64,000 bases of DNA from Agelas oroides (Eukaryota; Porifera; Demospongiae; Agelasida; Agelasidae), in contig OX422196.1 of the NCBI GenBank assembly GCA_949130485.1, forward strand, positions 8,542,630 to 8,606,629, read 5' to 3'. Made by a program: the position numbers and the translations under genes. This document shows, piece after piece, positions 62,567 through 64,000 of the stretch (position 1 is the first letter of the stretch; every line of letters starts with the position of its first letter). The notes beneath the pieces were generated by a model. The model made no database searches and had not been told where the DNA came from. It saw nothing but the letters and a program-made list of their open reading frames with translations.

Positions 62567-64000
62567 CTAGTCCATGTTCTCTGTGCTACTGTCCAAGGTG
62601 TGGAGGGAGTAGGTCCACTTTGGGTAGATGCGCTTATATAGATTCATAAGCACAGTGTCCTGGGCCTTCAGCTGCTTGTCAAATGTACACTTCATGTGAC
62701 CGTGTGTACCTGAGGGAGGGGGTGAGAAGGGAGAGAGGGGGGAGGAACAAAGAGGGAGGGGGTGAGAAGGAGCAGGGAGGGAGAGAGAAGGAGCAGGGAG
62801 GAGGGAGAGGGAGGGAGATAGAGGGTCAAGTCAGGTGGTAAACTCCCACTGCAGCAGACCCATCTTACCAAGGGGTTCCTTGATGTGTCCCCTCCGACCA
62901 TACTTGGTCCGCAGTTCAACTGGCTTAAACCACTGAATGTCCTCTGTAGCAAAATACATCACACATGAGGCTAGGGAGCCACCAGCCTTAACAGCACTGA
63001 CCTCTGTTGAAAAACATGTATCGTATGACAGCCAAACGCTTGTGTATCTTCAGAGGATGGCCACTCAACACAACTCGCTTGCACACGATTCTGTCCGGAT
63101 CAACCTTGTACAGGGAGCCAGTTGCCACCAATACATTGGTGCCTGTACACACAAACACAAAGAGAGAGAAGCAAGCATGGTGCATAGTTTGGTAGTCTTG
63201 TACTTTCTAGAATGACCTTTTGTGCATACAGACGTTGTGTTAGTGCACCTTGCTCTAGTGGCTTGAACACGAGCACAGGCTGGGGTGGATAGCTGATTGG
63301 AGCGTACACAGTAGCCACACACACATCATCGCTGCGAAAGAACCTCTCATACTGACAGGAAAGAAGATAAATTAGTAGGAATCCAGTCAGAAACAGTACT
63401 AGTACCAGTCACTCATACATACCTTGTGTTTGTTGCCAGCTGTGTGTTGAGAGAAGATAGGAGCAGCAGAGAACCGCCTTACTCCACAGTGAAACACCAG
63501 TGGGTCCTTGGGGAGGGGGAGGGGGAGAGAGAGAGAGGAAAGGAGAGATAGTGGAAGGGAGAAAGGGAGGGGTAGGAGCACTCTATTAGTTCACTGTTAG
63601 CTGTCACAGGAAGTGCATACCTTTGAAGGAACGGGGAGAGAGTAGGTGCTGGTCCTCTTGAGCACAAAGTGTAGTACTGACATCTGTCGAGAATGAACCA
63701 CAGTCACACACAGAGCACAGTCGCCAGTTTTCTACAAGTTTTGAGTTCCCTTGCCTTATGTTCGTGTTGCAGTAGTCCAAACACTACCAGAGGGATAGAG
63801 GAGAGGTCCCTGTGTTCTGTTTAGAGACAGGGAGAGGGAGAGTAGGAGGAAGGAGAGGAGGAGGGGAAGGGAAGGAGAGAGAGAGAGAGAAGGTGGAGGG
63901 GAAGGGGAGGAGAGAGAGAGAGAAGGAGGAGGGGAAGGGGAGGAGAGAGAGAGAGAAGGAGGAGGGGAAAGGGAGGAGAGAGAGAGGGGGAGAGGGAAAT
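62567..64000 (-). CDS. TSR1: Pre-rRNA-processing protein TSR1 (C-terminal part, partial)
   Basis: TSR1 is a GTPase-like assembly factor that holds late pre-40S ribosomal particles in an inactive state. At least seven exons of the C-terminal domain are seen, the N-terminus being beyond the right edge. In order: FGLLQHEHK (about 63753-63785), [20 protein letters not shown] (about 63622-63683), [20 protein letters not shown] (about 63425-63506), [20 protein letters not shown] (about 63250-63355), [20 protein letters not shown] (63002-63143), [20 protein letters not shown] (62868-62943) and [20 protein letters not shown] (62567-62709). The last exon ends with a stop at 62567-62569. These blocks match the TSR1 family almost without gaps. 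Introns are short and GA-rich. Nothing is broken in the visible part. Confidence 0.96.
63823..64000 (+). repeat. GGGGAAGGGGAGGAGAGAGAG repeats in a TSR1 intron
   Basis: Purine-rich units of about 40 bp run to the right edge of the window. Confidence 0.9.

Overview
The window is animal nuclear DNA. It holds intron-rich genes with GT-AG introns, animal-type proteins, microsatellites and non-LTR retrotransposon remains. Intergenic gaps are only about 150-1400 bp, introns are short unless filled with tandem repeats, and the cathepsin L resembles sponge enzymes in its leader and propeptide. I infer an early-branching animal, most probably a sponge. This is inference; no ribosomal or mitochondrial marker is present to settle it.

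Layout from left to right: an unconventional myosin motor (minus strand, its C-terminal part lies off the left edge); nuclear poly(A) polymerase (plus); cathepsin L (minus); the augmin subunit HAUS5 (plus); an ATF3/Fos-like bZIP factor (plus); the giant HECT ubiquitin ligase HECTD1 (minus, about 19 kb); the ciliary nexin-dynein regulatory protein DRC1 (plus); an RRBP1/kinectin-like ER coiled-coil protein (minus); the spliceosomal helicase Aquarius (minus); TMEM234 (plus); a type II membrane glycosyltransferase with a DxD motif (plus); a decayed LINE fragment (minus); and the C-terminal half of the ribosome-biogenesis factor TSR1 (minus, N-terminus off the right edge). Myosin/PAP, cathepsin L/HAUS5, HECTD1/DRC1 and Aquarius/TMEM234 are head-to-head pairs with gaps of about 170-320 bp, so they probably share promoters. 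Most genes are housekeeping or cytoskeletal. They do not form one pathway.

The most notable feature is tandem repetition inside genes. Several arrays include a splice junction itself. In the poly(A) polymerase gene an exon end plus its 5' splice site is repeated 18 times, and every copy keeps the reading frame. In HAUS5 a 65-bp unit carries a complete micro-exon with its own acceptor and donor. In Aquarius and HECTD1 exon ends plus donors are repeated 3-4 times, and in HAUS5 and Aquarius acceptor-like sequences are repeated. Two arrays are clearly coding: a 9-residue repeat in the PAP tail and a 10-residue repeat in the glycosyltransferase stem. Regulatory elements that fit gene function include an RFX-type X-box just upstream of DRC1, E-box/CLEAR-like sites between cathepsin L and HAUS5, an NRF1 palindrome between myosin and PAP, and an AU-rich element in the bZIP 3' UTR.

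I saw no bacterial operon, CRISPR array, tRNA or rRNA. Exon coordinates were read by eye from splice consensus and family alignment from memory; spans given for multi-exon genes include introns.
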